A stretch of 64,000 nucleotides of DNA from the NCBI RefSeq assembly GCF_001746295.1, contig NZ_MJAH01000006.1:916876-980875 (forward strand), given 5' to 3'. The notes beneath the pieces were generated by a model. It was given only the letters and a program-made list of their open reading frames with translations. It did no database searches and was not told where the DNA came from. The position numbers and the translations under genes were made by a program. This stretch comes from Streptomyces sp. LUP47B. GTDB taxonomy: Bacteria; Actinomycetota; Actinomycetes; Streptomycetales; Streptomycetaceae. Below are positions 47,044 through 55,817 of the stretch, piece after piece. How positions within the stretch are numbered: the stretch's first letter is position 1; each line of letters begins with the position of its first letter.

Positions 47044-47235
47044 CCTCGGCCGTCCGCACGGGCGTCACCCCTTCAAGGTCCGGATCTTGAACGGGCGGCG
47101 CCCCTTCGCCATGGACAAGAACGCGGATACTGTTCAACCTCTTGACGGGAGGCGACCCTAACGGCTCATCTTAGAGTTCACTAGTTGGACATAGACGGGG
47201 CCTCATCGCTGCGGTCCCGCGCGCAGGAGGTCGTC

Positions 47236-48435
47236 GTGGAGACTCCGGGGTCGCAGTCGTCGCTGCACCGAGCCAACCTGGAGCGGGTCGTACGTGCCGT
47301 CCGGCTGGCCGGGTCGCTCACGCAGGCGGAGATCGCACGCACCACGGGACTGTCCGCCGCGACCGTCTCCAACATCGTCCGCGAGCTCAAGGACGGCGGA
47401 ACCGTCGAGGTCACGCCCACGTCGGCGGGCGGCAGGCGGGCGCGCGCGGTCTCCCTGAGCGGGGACGCCGGCATCGTCATAGGGGTGGATTTCGGGCACA
47501 CCCATCTGCGCGTCGCGGTCGGGAACCTCGCCCACCAGGTGCTGGCCGAGGAGTCCGAGCCGCTGGACGTGGACGCCTCCTCCACCCAGGGCTTCGACCG
47601 GGCGGAACAGCTGGTCACCCGGCTGATCGAGGCGACCGGCGTGGACCGCTCGAAGATCGCCGGGGTGGGCCTCGGCGTGCCCGGCCCCATCGACCTGGAG
47701 TCCGGCTCCCTGGGTTCCTCCGCCATCCTGCCGGGCTGGATCGGCACCAAGCCCGCCGAGGAGCTCCAGGGGCGCCTCGGCGTGCCCGTGCACGTGGACA
47801 ACGACGCCAACCTGGGCGCCCTCGGAGAGCTGGTATGGGGCAGTGGCCGGGGGGTGCGGGACCTGGCATACATCAAGGTCGCGAGCGGTGTGGGTGCCGG
47901 GCTGGTCATCAGCGGCAAGATCTACCGGGGCCCGGGTGGCACAGCGGGAGAAATCGGGCATATTACTCTTGATGAGTCCGGTCCCGTCTGCCGTTGCGGC
48001 AACCGCGGTTGTCTGGAGACCTTCGCGGCCGCGCGCTATGTGCTCCCGCTGCTCCAGTCCAGCCACGGCACCGATCTCACCATGGAGGGCGTTGTTCGAC
48101 TCGCACGGGACGGAGATCCTGGCTGTCGTCGGGTGATCGCCGACGTCGGCCGACACATCGGCAGTGGAGTCGCCAATCTCTGCAACTTGCTGAACCCGAG
48201 CCGAGTCGTCCTGGGCGGTGATCTCGCCGAGGCCGGTGAGCTGGTGCTCGGGCCGATCAGGGAGTCCGTCGGCCGCTATGCGATCCCCAGTGCGGCACGC
48301 CAACTGAGCGTGCTTCCCGGGGCACTTGGAGGTCGTGCGGAGGTGCTCGGAGCACTCGCCCTCGCGCTCAGCGAGATGGGTGATTCGACCCTTTTGGACA
48401 GCACGCTGCACGCAGCGACACCTGCCTTCACTTAG
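47236..48435 (+). CDS. rok7B7: Rok7B7, ROK-family transcriptional regulator
   Basis: This 399-aa protein starts at GTG 47236 (VETPGSQSSLHRANLE), with a perfect AGGAGG five bases upstream; TTG 47185 would add 17 residues. The N-terminal winged helix (about 15-65) reads LTQAEIARTTGLSAATVSNI. The ROK domain has the sugar-kinase-like phosphate loop (GVDFGHTHLRVAV), DNDANLGALGE and the zinc motif CRCGNRGCLETF. Its position between ngcEFG and xylFGH is that of Rok7B7 in S. coelicolor, which affects xylose transport, carbon catabolite repression and antibiotic production. It is probably the direct regulator of xylF, where an inverted repeat is visible. Confidence 0.9.
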   Translation: METPGSQSSLHRANLERVVRAVRLAGSLTQAEIARTTGLSAATVSNIVRELKDGGTVEVTPTSAGGRRARAVSLSGDAGIVIGVDFGHTHLRVAVGNLAHQVLAEESEPLDVDASSTQGFDRAEQLVTRLIEATGVDRSKIAGVGLGVPGPIDLESGSLGSSAILPGWIGTKPAEELQGRLGVPVHVDNDANLGALGELVWGSGRGVRDLAYIKVASGVGAGLVISGKIYRGPGGTAGEIGHITLDESGPVCRCGNRGCLETFAAARYVLPLLQSSHGTDLTMEGVVRLARDGDPGCRRVIADVGRHIGSGVANLCNLLNPSRVVLGGDLAEAGELVLGPIRESVGRYAIPSAARQLSVLPGALGGRAEVLGALALALSEMGDSTLLDSTLHAATPAFT

Positions 48436-48464
48436 AGAACGCAGGACGCCGTTGCCATCTCGTT

Positions 48465-48476
48465 AAGTATTTACTT
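48465..48476. promoter_or_regulatory. Inverted repeat upstream of xylF (candidate Rok7B7 site)
   Basis: AAGTA-TT-TACTT is a perfect inverted repeat in a short A+T-rich patch between rok7B7 and xylF, immediately before a TTGACG -35-like hexamer (48478-48483). Location and symmetry fit an operator. Assignment to Rok7B7 is inference. Confidence 0.5.
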
Positions 48477-48556
48477 CTTGACGTCGCACGTGCGGCCGAG
48501 TTGACTTCCAGCCACCTCGGCCGCAACGACGCGGCCTCGTCAGGGAGGTTTCAAAA

Positions 48557-49657
48557 GTGAACACGCTCATGCGTCGTGTGGCCGTATCCGTCGCGATCTC
48601 GGCGCTCGCTGTCTCGGCCGCCGCTTGTGGCAAGGCCGGTGACGACAACGGCAGTGACAGCAGCAGCTCGGGCTCGGGCAGCAAGTCGATCGGTCTGCTC
48701 CTGCCCGACAACGTCACGGCGCGGTACGAGAAGTTCGACAAGCCGTACTTCGAGGACAAGGTCAAGGAGCTGTGCAGCGACTGCACCGTCTCCTACGCCA
48801 ACGCCGCGGCCGACCCGGCCAAGCAGGCCCAGCAGATGAGCAGCATGGTGACCAAGGGCGTCAAGGTCATCGTGATCTCGGCGCAGGACTCGGCCGCCAT
48901 CAAGTCCTCCATCGCCTCCGCGGTGAGCAAGGGCGTCAAGGTCGTCGCGTACGACCGTCTGGCCCAGGGCCCGGTCTCCGCGTACGTCTCCTTCGACAAC
49001 GTCAAGGTCGGCGAGCTCCAGGGTCAGGCCCTGCTCGACGCCCTCGGCTCCAAGGCGACGCCCAAGGCGAACGTCGTCATGATCAACGGTGACGACGCCG
49101 ACCCGAACGCCGCGCAGTTCAAGGAGGGCGCGCACAAGGTCCTCGACGGCAAGGTCAAGATCGCCTACGAGCAGTCCGGCCTGTGGAAGGACACCGTCGC
49201 CGCGCAGAAGGTGTCCGCGGCCATCACCCAGCTGGGCGCCAAGAACATCGCGGGCGTCTACGCCGCCAACGACGGCATGGCCGGTGGTATCGCCAACACC
49301 CTCAAGGGCGCGGGCATCAGCACCATCCCGCTGACCGGTCAGGACGCCGAGCTCGCGGCCATCCAGCGGATCGTCGCCGGCACCCAGTCGGCCACCATCT
49401 ACAAGCCCTACAAGGGCGAGGCCGACAACGCCGCCGAGCTCGCGGTCAACCTGCTGCAGGGCAAGGACATCAAGTCCCTGGCCGACACCCAGGTCACCAG
49501 CGGCTCCGGTGACAAGGTCCAGGCCAAGCTGCTGACCCCGGTCTCGGTGACCGTCAAGAACATCAAGGACACGGTCGTCAAGGACGGTCTGTACACCGTC
49601 GCCGACATCTGCACCGCGGACTACGCCGCCGCGTGCAAGAAGGCCGGCCTTCAGTAA
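48557..49657 (+). CDS. xylF: XylF, xylose-binding lipoprotein
   Basis: This 366-aa protein starts at GTG 48557, eight bases after GGAGGT. The signal peptide ends in lipobox SAAAC, giving a lipoprotein. The body is a type-I periplasmic binding protein of the CUT2 group (IGLLLPDNVTARYEKFDKPY, AANDGMAGGIANTLKGAG, YKPYKGEADNAAELAV), closely resembling D-xylose-binding XylF. Codon use is very biased, as in highly expressed genes. A hairpin between xylF and xylG probably leaves more xylF than xylGH message. Confidence 0.92.
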   Translation: MNTLMRRVAVSVAISALAVSAAACGKAGDDNGSDSSSSGSGSKSIGLLLPDNVTARYEKFDKPYFEDKVKELCSDCTVSYANAAADPAKQAQQMSSMVTKGVKVIVISAQDSAAIKSSIASAVSKGVKVVAYDRLAQGPVSAYVSFDNVKVGELQGQALLDALGSKATPKANVVMINGDDADPNAAQFKEGAHKVLDGKVKIAYEQSGLWKDTVAAQKVSAAITQLGAKNIAGVYAANDGMAGGIANTLKGAGISTIPLTGQDAELAAIQRIVAGTQSATIYKPYKGEADNAAELAVNLLQGKDIKSLADTQVTSGSGDKVQAKLLTPVSVTVKNIKDTVVKDGLYTVADICTADYAAACKKAGLQ

Positions 49658-49671
49658 GAGCCGCTGAGCCC

Positions 49672-49700
49672 CGGGGCGAGTCCTTCGACGGACCCGCCCC
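49672..49700 (+). terminator. Intercistronic hairpin between xylF and xylG
   Basis: GGGGCGAGTCC pairs with GGACCCGCCCC (one mismatch) around TTCGAC, 15 bp after the xylF stop. It could attenuate transcription into xylGH and stabilise the xylF message. Confidence 0.6.
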
Positions 49701-49835
49701 GACAGGCAGGCACAGAGCCTGTCCGGCGCCCGCACCGCCTTCATACCCCGCTGCGGGCGGGCGCCGGACGGAAGCATTGCGGACCGAGCCGTTGCCAACG
49801 GGCACCGGCCGCGCGCATGTTCGACTTGTAAATCC

Positions 49836-49874
49836 GTGCTGACAGCACCACTCGTAAGTAAGTGCTAAAAGCAC
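49836..49874. repeat. Pair of small direct-repeat hairpins upstream of xylG
   Basis: GTGCTGACAGCAC (49836-49848) and GTGCTAAAAGCAC (49862-49874) are two 13-bp units, each an inverted repeat of GTGCT/AGCAC, spaced 26 bp apart. They could be a regulator's tandem sites or RNA hairpins before xylG. Confidence 0.5.
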
Positions 49875-49939
49875 AACCCCTCCGCGCCTACCCCAAGCGC
49901 GGCATCCCCGCCGGTCAGGCGGCGAAGGAGATGGTTAAC

Positions 49940-50722
49940 GTGTCCGCTACGCCCGTGCTGGCGTTGCGCGGAGTCTCCAAGCGATTCGGTGCGGTGCAGG
50001 CCCTCACCGATGTCGAACTGGAGGTCCACGCCGGTGAAGTGGTCGCCCTCGTCGGCGACAACGGCGCTGGAAAGTCCACGCTGGTCAAGACGATCGCCGG
50101 TGTGCATCCCATCGATGAGGGCCTCATCGAGTGGGACGGCAGCCCGGTCAGCATCAACAAGCCGCACGACGCCCAGGGACTCGGCGTCGCGACGGTCTAC
50201 CAGGACCTCGCCCTGTGCGACAACCTCGACGTGGTGGGCAACCTCTACCTCGGACGCGAGCTGCTGCGCCGCGGCATCATCGACGAGGTCACGATGGAGC
50301 AGAAGGCCCGCGAGCTGCTGAGCACGCTCTCCATCCGCATCCCGAGTGTGCGCATCCCGATCGCGAGCCTCTCCGGCGGTCAGCGCCAGGTCGTCGCCAT
50401 CGCGCGCGCCCTGATCGGTGACCCCAAGGTCGTGATCCTGGACGAGCCCACCGCCGCCCTCGGTGTCGAGCAGACCGCACAGGTCCTCGACCTCGTCGAG
50501 CGGCTGCGCGAGCGCAACCTCGCCGTCATCCTCATCAGCCACAACATGGCCGACGTGAAGGCCGTCGCCGACACCGTCGCCGTGCTGCGACTGGGCAGGA
50601 ACAACGGTTCCTTCTCGGTGAAGGACACCAGTCAGGAAGAGATCATCTCCGCGATCACGGGTGCCACGGACAACGCCGTGACCCGTCGTGCGGGGCGTCG
50701 CAGCACGGAGGCCGCGAAGTGA
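49940..50722 (+). CDS. xylG: XylG, xylose ABC transporter ATPase
   Basis: This 260-aa protein starts at GTG 49940 (VSATPVLALRGVSKRFG), nine bases after AAGGAG; upstream in-frame codons are not protein-like. Walker A is GDNGAGKST, the signature LSGGQ and Walker B VVILDEPTAALG. It has a single ATPase domain, while E. coli XylG has two fused domains (about 510 aa), so a homodimer is likely. It energises XylH. Unlike the ngc and lpl-type importers here, this system carries its own ATPase. Confidence 0.92.
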   Translation: MSATPVLALRGVSKRFGAVQALTDVELEVHAGEVVALVGDNGAGKSTLVKTIAGVHPIDEGLIEWDGSPVSINKPHDAQGLGVATVYQDLALCDNLDVVGNLYLGRELLRRGIIDEVTMEQKARELLSTLSIRIPSVRIPIASLSGGQRQVVAIARALIGDPKVVILDEPTAALGVEQTAQVLDLVERLRERNLAVILISHNMADVKAVADTVAVLRLGRNNGSFSVKDTSQEEIISAITGATDNAVTRRAGRRSTEAAK

Positions 50723-52050
50723 GCGACACATCCAAGGTTTCCAAGGCGGACGCCGGGACGAAGGGGCAGGCGTCGCAGTCGACGGGTGCCCCCACCGACG
50801 ATCCCACCGCCGCGCCGGTCGCGACGGTCGACCCCCGTTTGCTGGTCCGCGAAGAGGGCCTCAAGGGCTACTGGACCGAGTTCACCCGCAAGGTCAAGGG
50901 CGGTGAGCTGGGCTCCCTGCCGGTCGTCATCGGCCTGATCGTCATCTGGGCGATCTTCCAGTTCAAGAACGACCGCTTCCTGAGCGCCGACAACCTCTCG
51001 AACATCAGCTACTACATGTCGGCCACCGGCATGATCGCCATCGGCCTGGTGTTCGTACTGCTGCTCGGCGAGATCGACCTGTCGGTCGGCTCGGTCAGCG
51101 GCCTGGCCTCCACCCTGTTCGCCGTGTGGGTGGTGCAGCACGGTATGAACGCCTGGCTCTCGCTGATCCTGGCGATCCTCGTCGGCATCGCCATCGGCGC
51201 ACTGCAGGGCTGGTTCTTCGCCAAGATCGGGGTGCCGGCGTTCGTCGTCACCCTGGCAGGCCTCCTCGGCTGGAACGGCCTGATGCTGTGGCTGCTGGGC
51301 TCCAGCGGCACCATCAACATCCCGTCCGACTCGGGTCCGGTCCACCTGCTCGGCCAGAACTCCTTCTTCATGGACCAGGCCGTCATCGGCGGGTACCTGC
51401 TGGCCGGCCTCGCCGTCGTGCTGACCCTCGTCGGCAACTTCGGCGAGCAGCGGCGCCGCAAGGCCGCGGGCGTTCCCTTCCGGCCGACCGGCGAGATCCT
51501 GGTGCGCGTCGGTGCCCTCGCCGTCGCGTCCTTCGTGGCCGCCGCCGTGCTCAACAACGCGAACGGTGTCTCCAACTCGCTGGTGATCTTCCTGGCGGCG
51601 CTGGTGGTCGTGGACTTCGTGCTGCGCCGTACCACGTACGGCCGCAAGGTCTTCGCGGTCGGCGGCGGCATCGAGGCGGCCCGTCGTGCCGGTATCAACG
51701 TGCCGATGGTCCGCATCACCGTCTTCGCCATCTCCGGCGGGTTCGCGGCGATCGGCGGTATGTTCTTCGCCGGTCAGACCGCGAGCGCGACGCTCAGCGC
51801 CGGCGGCGGCAACACCCTGATGCTCGCCATCGCGGCGGCCGTCATCGGCGGTACGAGCCTCTTCGGCGGCCGCGGTTCGGTCTGGTCCGCCCTCCTGGGC
51901 ATGCTGGTCATCCAGTCCATCACGACCGGTCTGGACCTGCTGAACATGAACGCCTCGATCCAGTACATGATCACCGGTGGTGTTCTGCTGGGCGCGGTCG
52001 TCATCGACTCGGTGTCCCGTAGGTCCCAGAAGGCGGCGGGTCGCGGATAG
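50719..52050 (+). CDS. xylH: XylH, xylose ABC transporter permease
   Basis: This 443-aa protein starts at GTG 50719, overlapping xylG by four bases. A charged N-terminal region of about 65 residues precedes 10 or so membrane segments of the BPD_transp_2 (RbsC/XylH) family. Typical text is LLGEIDLSVGSVSGLASTLF, RTTYGRKVFAVGGGIEAARR and GGTSLFGGRGSVWSALLGML. It forms the xylose channel. A terminator follows. Confidence 0.93.
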   Translation: MSDTSKVSKADAGTKGQASQSTGAPTDDPTAAPVATVDPRLLVREEGLKGYWTEFTRKVKGGELGSLPVVIGLIVIWAIFQFKNDRFLSADNLSNISYYMSATGMIAIGLVFVLLLGEIDLSVGSVSGLASTLFAVWVVQHGMNAWLSLILAILVGIAIGALQGWFFAKIGVPAFVVTLAGLLGWNGLMLWLLGSSGTINIPSDSGPVHLLGQNSFFMDQAVIGGYLLAGLAVVLTLVGNFGEQRRRKAAGVPFRPTGEILVRVGALAVASFVAAAVLNNANGVSNSLVIFLAALVVVDFVLRRTTYGRKVFAVGGGIEAARRAGINVPMVRITVFAISGGFAAIGGMFFAGQTASATLSAGGGNTLMLAIAAAVIGGTSLFGGRGSVWSALLGMLVIQSITTGLDLLNMNASIQYMITGGVLLGAVVIDSVSRRSQKAAGRG

Positions 52051-52081
52051 CGCCTGGCCGCACCCCTTCAGGTCGATCCCT

Positions 52082-52108
52082 TGCCCGGCACCCACAAGGT
52101 GCCGGGCA
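52082..52108 (+). terminator. Terminator after xylH
   Basis: TGCCCGGCACC and GGTGCCGGGCA form a perfect 11-bp stem with loop CACAA, 31 bp after the stop codon. It separates xylFGH from dxs. Confidence 0.88.
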
Positions 52109-52181
52109 GGGTTGTTCTCGTGGAACATTAGACTCGACACGCCCGGCAAAGCTCGATCAGCTCTACTGCAAGGAGGCACGG

Positions 52182-54107
52182 GTGCCGCTGCTGACCCGCA
52201 TCAGGGGACCGCGTGATCTGGACCGGCTCAGCCTTGAGGAGCTGGACCAGCTGGCCGACGAGATCAGGAACTTCCTCGTCGGCGCGGTCTCCAAGACCGG
52301 CGGCCACCTCGGCCCCAACCTCGGTGTGGTCGAGCTGACCATCGCCCTGCACCGGGTGTTCGACTCGCCCAGGGACCGGGTGCTCTTCGACACCGGCCAC
52401 CAGGCCTATGTCCACAAGCTGCTCACCGGGCGGCAGGACTTCTCCAAGCTGCGCTCCAAGGGCGGGCTGTCCGGCTACCCCTCGCGCGCCGAGTCCGAGC
52501 ACGACGTCATCGAGAACAGCCACGCCTCGACCGTCCTCGGATGGGCCGACGGGCTCGCCAAAGCCAACCAGGTGCTCCAACGGGACGACCACGTCGTCGC
52601 CGTGATCGGTGACGGTGCCCTGACCGGCGGCATGGCCTGGGAGGCGCTGAACAACATCGCCGACGCCAGGGACCGGCCGCTGGTCATCGTCGTCAACGAC
52701 AACGAGCGGTCCTACGCACCGACCATCGGCGGCCTCGCCAACCACCTCGCCACCCTGCGCACCACCGACGGCTACGAGCGCTTCCTCGCCCGCGGCAAGG
52801 ACCTGCTGGAGCGCACCCCCGTCGTCGGCAGGCCCCTCTACGAGACCCTGCACGGGGCCAAGAAGGGCCTCAAGGACTTCATCGCGCCCCAGGGCATGTT
52901 CGAGGACCTCGGCCTGAAGTACGTCGGTCCCATCGACGGCCACGACCTCGAGGCACTGGAGTCGGCGCTGGCCCGCGCCAAGCGCTTCGGCGGCCCGGTC
53001 ATCGTGCACTGCCTCACCCAGAAGGGCCGCGGCTACGAGCCCGCCGAGCAGGACGAGGCCGACCGCTTCCACGGCATCGGCCCCATCCACCCGGACACCG
53101 GCCTGCCGATCAAGGCCTCCGCCGCCAGCTGGACCTCCGTCTTCGGCGACGAGATGGTCAAGCTGGGCCGGGAGCGCGAGGACATCGTCGCCATCACCGC
53201 GGCCATGCTCCAGCCGGTCGGCCTGAAGAAGTTCGCGGACACCTTCCCGGGGCGCATCTACGACGTCGGCATCGCCGAGCAGCACGCGGCCGTGTCGGCG
53301 GCCGGCCTCGCGACCGGCGGCCTGCACCCCGTCTTCGCCGTGTACGCCACCTTCCTCAACCGTGCCTTCGACCAGGTCCTCATGGACGTCGCCCTGCACA
53401 AGTGCGGTGTGACCTTCGTGCTCGACCGGGCCGGCGTCACCGGCGACGACGGCGCCTCGCACAACGGCATGTGGGACATGTCGATGCTCCAGGTCATCCC
53501 CACGCTCCGGCTCGCCGCCCCGCGCGACGCCGAACAGCTGCGCGCCCAGCTGCGGGAGGCCGTCCAGGTCGACGACGCGCCGACCGTGCTGCGCTACTCC
53601 AAGGGCGTCGTGGGTCCCGCCGTACCCGCCGTGGGCACCGTCGGCGGCATGGACGTCCTGCGCGAGCCGGGGACCGACACGCCCGACGTGCTCCTCGTCT
53701 CCGTCGGCGCCCTCGCCCCCATGTGCCTGGAGATCGCCACGCTCCTCGACAAGCAGGGCATCTCCACCACCGTCGTCGACCCGCGCTGGGTCAAGCCCGT
53801 CGACGAGGCCATGGCCCCGCTCGCCGAGCGGCACCGCGTGATCGTCACCGTCGAGGACAACTCCCGCGTCGGCGGTGTCGGCTCGGCGATCGCGCAGGCC
53901 CTGCGTGACGCGGGCGTCGACGTCCCGCTGCGCGACTTCGGCATCCCGCCGCGCTTCCTCGACCACGCCTCCCGTGCCGAGATCATGGCGGAGATCGGCC
54001 TCACCGCCCCCGACATCGCCCGCCAGGTCACCGGCCTGGTCTCCAAGCTGGACGGGCGGTACAGCGACAGCGCGGCCGAGGCGGAGCAAGCAACCGCCCG
54101 CGACTGA
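52182..54107 (+). CDS. dxs: 1-Deoxy-D-xylulose-5-phosphate synthase
   Basis: This 641-aa protein starts at GTG 52182, after AAGGAGG. It condenses pyruvate and glyceraldehyde 3-phosphate to DXP, the first step of the MEP isoprenoid pathway and a source for thiamine. The full-length transketolase-like fold is present: catalytic His in GGHLGPNLG, thiamine diphosphate motif GDGALTGG...NN (143-158), a second-domain Glu in IAEQHAAV (near 366) and DRAGVTGDDG. Streptomyces often has two dxs genes; this copy sits next to xylose transport genes. It is monocistronic between two strong terminators. Confidence 0.95.
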   Translation: MPLLTRIRGPRDLDRLSLEELDQLADEIRNFLVGAVSKTGGHLGPNLGVVELTIALHRVFDSPRDRVLFDTGHQAYVHKLLTGRQDFSKLRSKGGLSGYPSRAESEHDVIENSHASTVLGWADGLAKANQVLQRDDHVVAVIGDGALTGGMAWEALNNIADARDRPLVIVVNDNERSYAPTIGGLANHLATLRTTDGYERFLARGKDLLERTPVVGRPLYETLHGAKKGLKDFIAPQGMFEDLGLKYVGPIDGHDLEALESALARAKRFGGPVIVHCLTQKGRGYEPAEQDEADRFHGIGPIHPDTGLPIKASAASWTSVFGDEMVKLGREREDIVAITAAMLQPVGLKKFADTFPGRIYDVGIAEQHAAVSAAGLATGGLHPVFAVYATFLNRAFDQVLMDVALHKCGVTFVLDRAGVTGDDGASHNGMWDMSMLQVIPTLRLAAPRDAEQLRAQLREAVQVDDAPTVLRYSKGVVGPAVPAVGTVGGMDVLREPGTDTPDVLLVSVGALAPMCLEIATLLDKQGISTTVVDPRWVKPVDEAMAPLAERHRVIVTVEDNSRVGGVGSAIAQALRDAGVDVPLRDFGIPPRFLDHASRAEIMAEIGLTAPDIARQVTGLVSKLDGRYSDSAAEAEQATARD

Positions 54108-54113
54108 CACGGC

Positions 54114-54163
54114 CGAACGGGCCGGCCGTACCACTCGTGACAGTGGTACGGCCGGCCCGTTCG
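54114..54163 (+). terminator. Very long perfect hairpin terminator after dxs
   Basis: A 22-bp perfect stem (CGAACGGGCCGGCCGTACCA and onward) closes on the loop CGTGAC, seven bases after the dxs stop codon. There are no mismatches. Confidence 0.92.
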
Positions 54164-54243
54164 CGTGAATCCCCCCGCGCCGGGGCATACGACCTACGCC
54201 CCCTCTCGATCATGTCGAGGACGACACAGCGTGGGAGGTACCC

Positions 54244-55743
54244 GTGAGCAGCACCCTCTTCCGGACGAAGAAGGTCGAGCAGTCCATCCTCGACACCGAG
54301 GAGCCAGAGCACGCGCTCAAGAAGTCCTTGTCCGCGCTGGATCTGACCGTCTTCGGTGTCGGCGTCATCATCGGCACCGGCATCTTCGTCCTGACCGGCA
54401 CCGTCGCCAAGAACAACGCCGGACCGGCGGTGGCCCTGGCCTTCGTCGTGGCCGGTGTCGTCTGCGCGCTCGCCGCGCTCTGCTACGCCGAGTTCGCCTC
54501 CACCGTCCCGGTGGCGGGATCGGCGTACACGTTCTCCTACGCCTCCCTCGGCGAACTGCCCGCCTGGATCATCGGCTGGGACCTGGTCCTGGAGTTCGCG
54601 CTGGGCACGGCGGTGGTGTCCGTCGGCTGGTCCGGCTACATCGCCTCGCTGCTGGACAACGCGGGCTGGCATCTGCCGGCGGCGCTCGGCAGCCGCGACG
54701 GGGCCGACGGCTTCGGCTTCGACATCCTCGCCGCCGCGCTCGTCCTGGTGCTGACCGGCATCCTCGTGCTCGGCACCAAGCTCTCCGCGCGCGTGACCTC
54801 GATCGTCGTCGCCATCAAGGTGACGGTCGTGCTGACCGTGATCATCGCGGGCGCCTTCTTCGTCAAGAGCGACCACTACGACCCGTTCATCCCCAAGGCG
54901 CAGAAGGTGCCGGCCGGTGACAGTCTCCAGTCACCGCTGATCCAGTTGATGTTCGGCTGGGCGCCCTCCAACTTCGGCGTCATGGGCATCTTCACCGCCG
55001 CCTCCGTCGTCTTCTTCGCCTTCATCGGCTTCGACGTCGTGGCCACGGCCGCCGAGGAGACCAGGAATCCGCAGCGCGACATGCCCCGCGGCATCCTCGG
55101 CTCCCTCCTCATCTGCACGACCCTCTACGTCGCCGTCTCGATCGTCGTGACGGGCATGCAGAAGTACACCGACCTGTCGGTCACGGCCCCGCTCGCCGAC
55201 GCGTTCAAGGCCACCGGCCACCCCTGGTTCGCGGGCTTCATCAGCTTCGGCGCCGCCGTCGGCCTGACCACGGTCTGCATGATCCTGCTCCTCGGCCAGA
55301 CCCGGGTGTTCTTCGCGATGAGCCGCGACGGACTGCTGCCGACGTTCTTCTCCCACGTCCACCCGAAGTTCAGGACCCCGCACCGTCCGACCATCCTGCT
55401 CGGCGTCATCATCGCGATCGTCGCCGGCTTCACACCCCTGAGCGAACTCGCCGAACTGGTCAACATCGGCACCCTGTTCGCGTTCGTGGTGGTCGCCATG
55501 GGCGTGGTCATCCTCCGCAAGTCCCGCCCCGACCTGCCCCGCGCCTTCCGCACCCCCTGGGTGCCGGTCGTCCCGATCCTGTCGGTCCTCGCCTCCCTCT
55601 GGCTGATGCTCAACCTGCCGACAGAGACCTGGCTGCGGTTCGCGATCTGGATGGTCATCGGCTTCCTCGTCTACTTCCTCTACGGCCGCAGCCACAGCCG
55701 TCTCGGCCGGAGCACGGCGGCGACGGCCGACAACACGGAGTAA
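54244..55743 (+). CDS. APC-superfamily (cationic amino-acid type) permease
   Basis: This 499-aa protein starts at GTG 54244, after GGGAGG. It has 12 or so membrane segments, the first containing VFGVGVIIGTGIFVLTGTVA. FVFFAFIGFDVVATAAEETR-like text and RVFFAMSRDGLLP match the YfnA/CAT subgroup of amino acid-polyamine transporters. The substrate is not determinable; basic or branched-chain amino acids are typical. It appears to be transcribed alone. Confidence 0.9.
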   Translation: MSSTLFRTKKVEQSILDTEEPEHALKKSLSALDLTVFGVGVIIGTGIFVLTGTVAKNNAGPAVALAFVVAGVVCALAALCYAEFASTVPVAGSAYTFSYASLGELPAWIIGWDLVLEFALGTAVVSVGWSGYIASLLDNAGWHLPAALGSRDGADGFGFDILAAALVLVLTGILVLGTKLSARVTSIVVAIKVTVVLTVIIAGAFFVKSDHYDPFIPKAQKVPAGDSLQSPLIQLMFGWAPSNFGVMGIFTAASVVFFAFIGFDVVATAAEETRNPQRDMPRGILGSLLICTTLYVAVSIVVTGMQKYTDLSVTAPLADAFKATGHPWFAGFISFGAAVGLTTVCMILLLGQTRVFFAMSRDGLLPTFFSHVHPKFRTPHRPTILLGVIIAIVAGFTPLSELAELVNIGTLFAFVVVAMGVVILRKSRPDLPRAFRTPWVPVVPILSVLASLWLMLNLPTETWLRFAIWMVIGFLVYFLYGRSHSRLGRSTAATADNTE

Positions 55744-55817
55744 CACATACGTTCCACCTCGACGGCCCCGTATGTCCCGTTCGGTCGGGATGTGCGGGGC
55801 CGGATAGCGTGCTGCCC

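Noticed and set aside
47185..47235. TTG start for rok7B7
   Set aside because: GTG 47236 has a perfect AGGAGG at proper distance, while the 17 extra residues lack ROK-family similarity.
49862..49939. Longer N-terminus for XylG
   Set aside because: The extra codons overlap the hairpin repeats and are unlike ABC ATPases; GTG 49940 has AAGGAG nine bases upstream.
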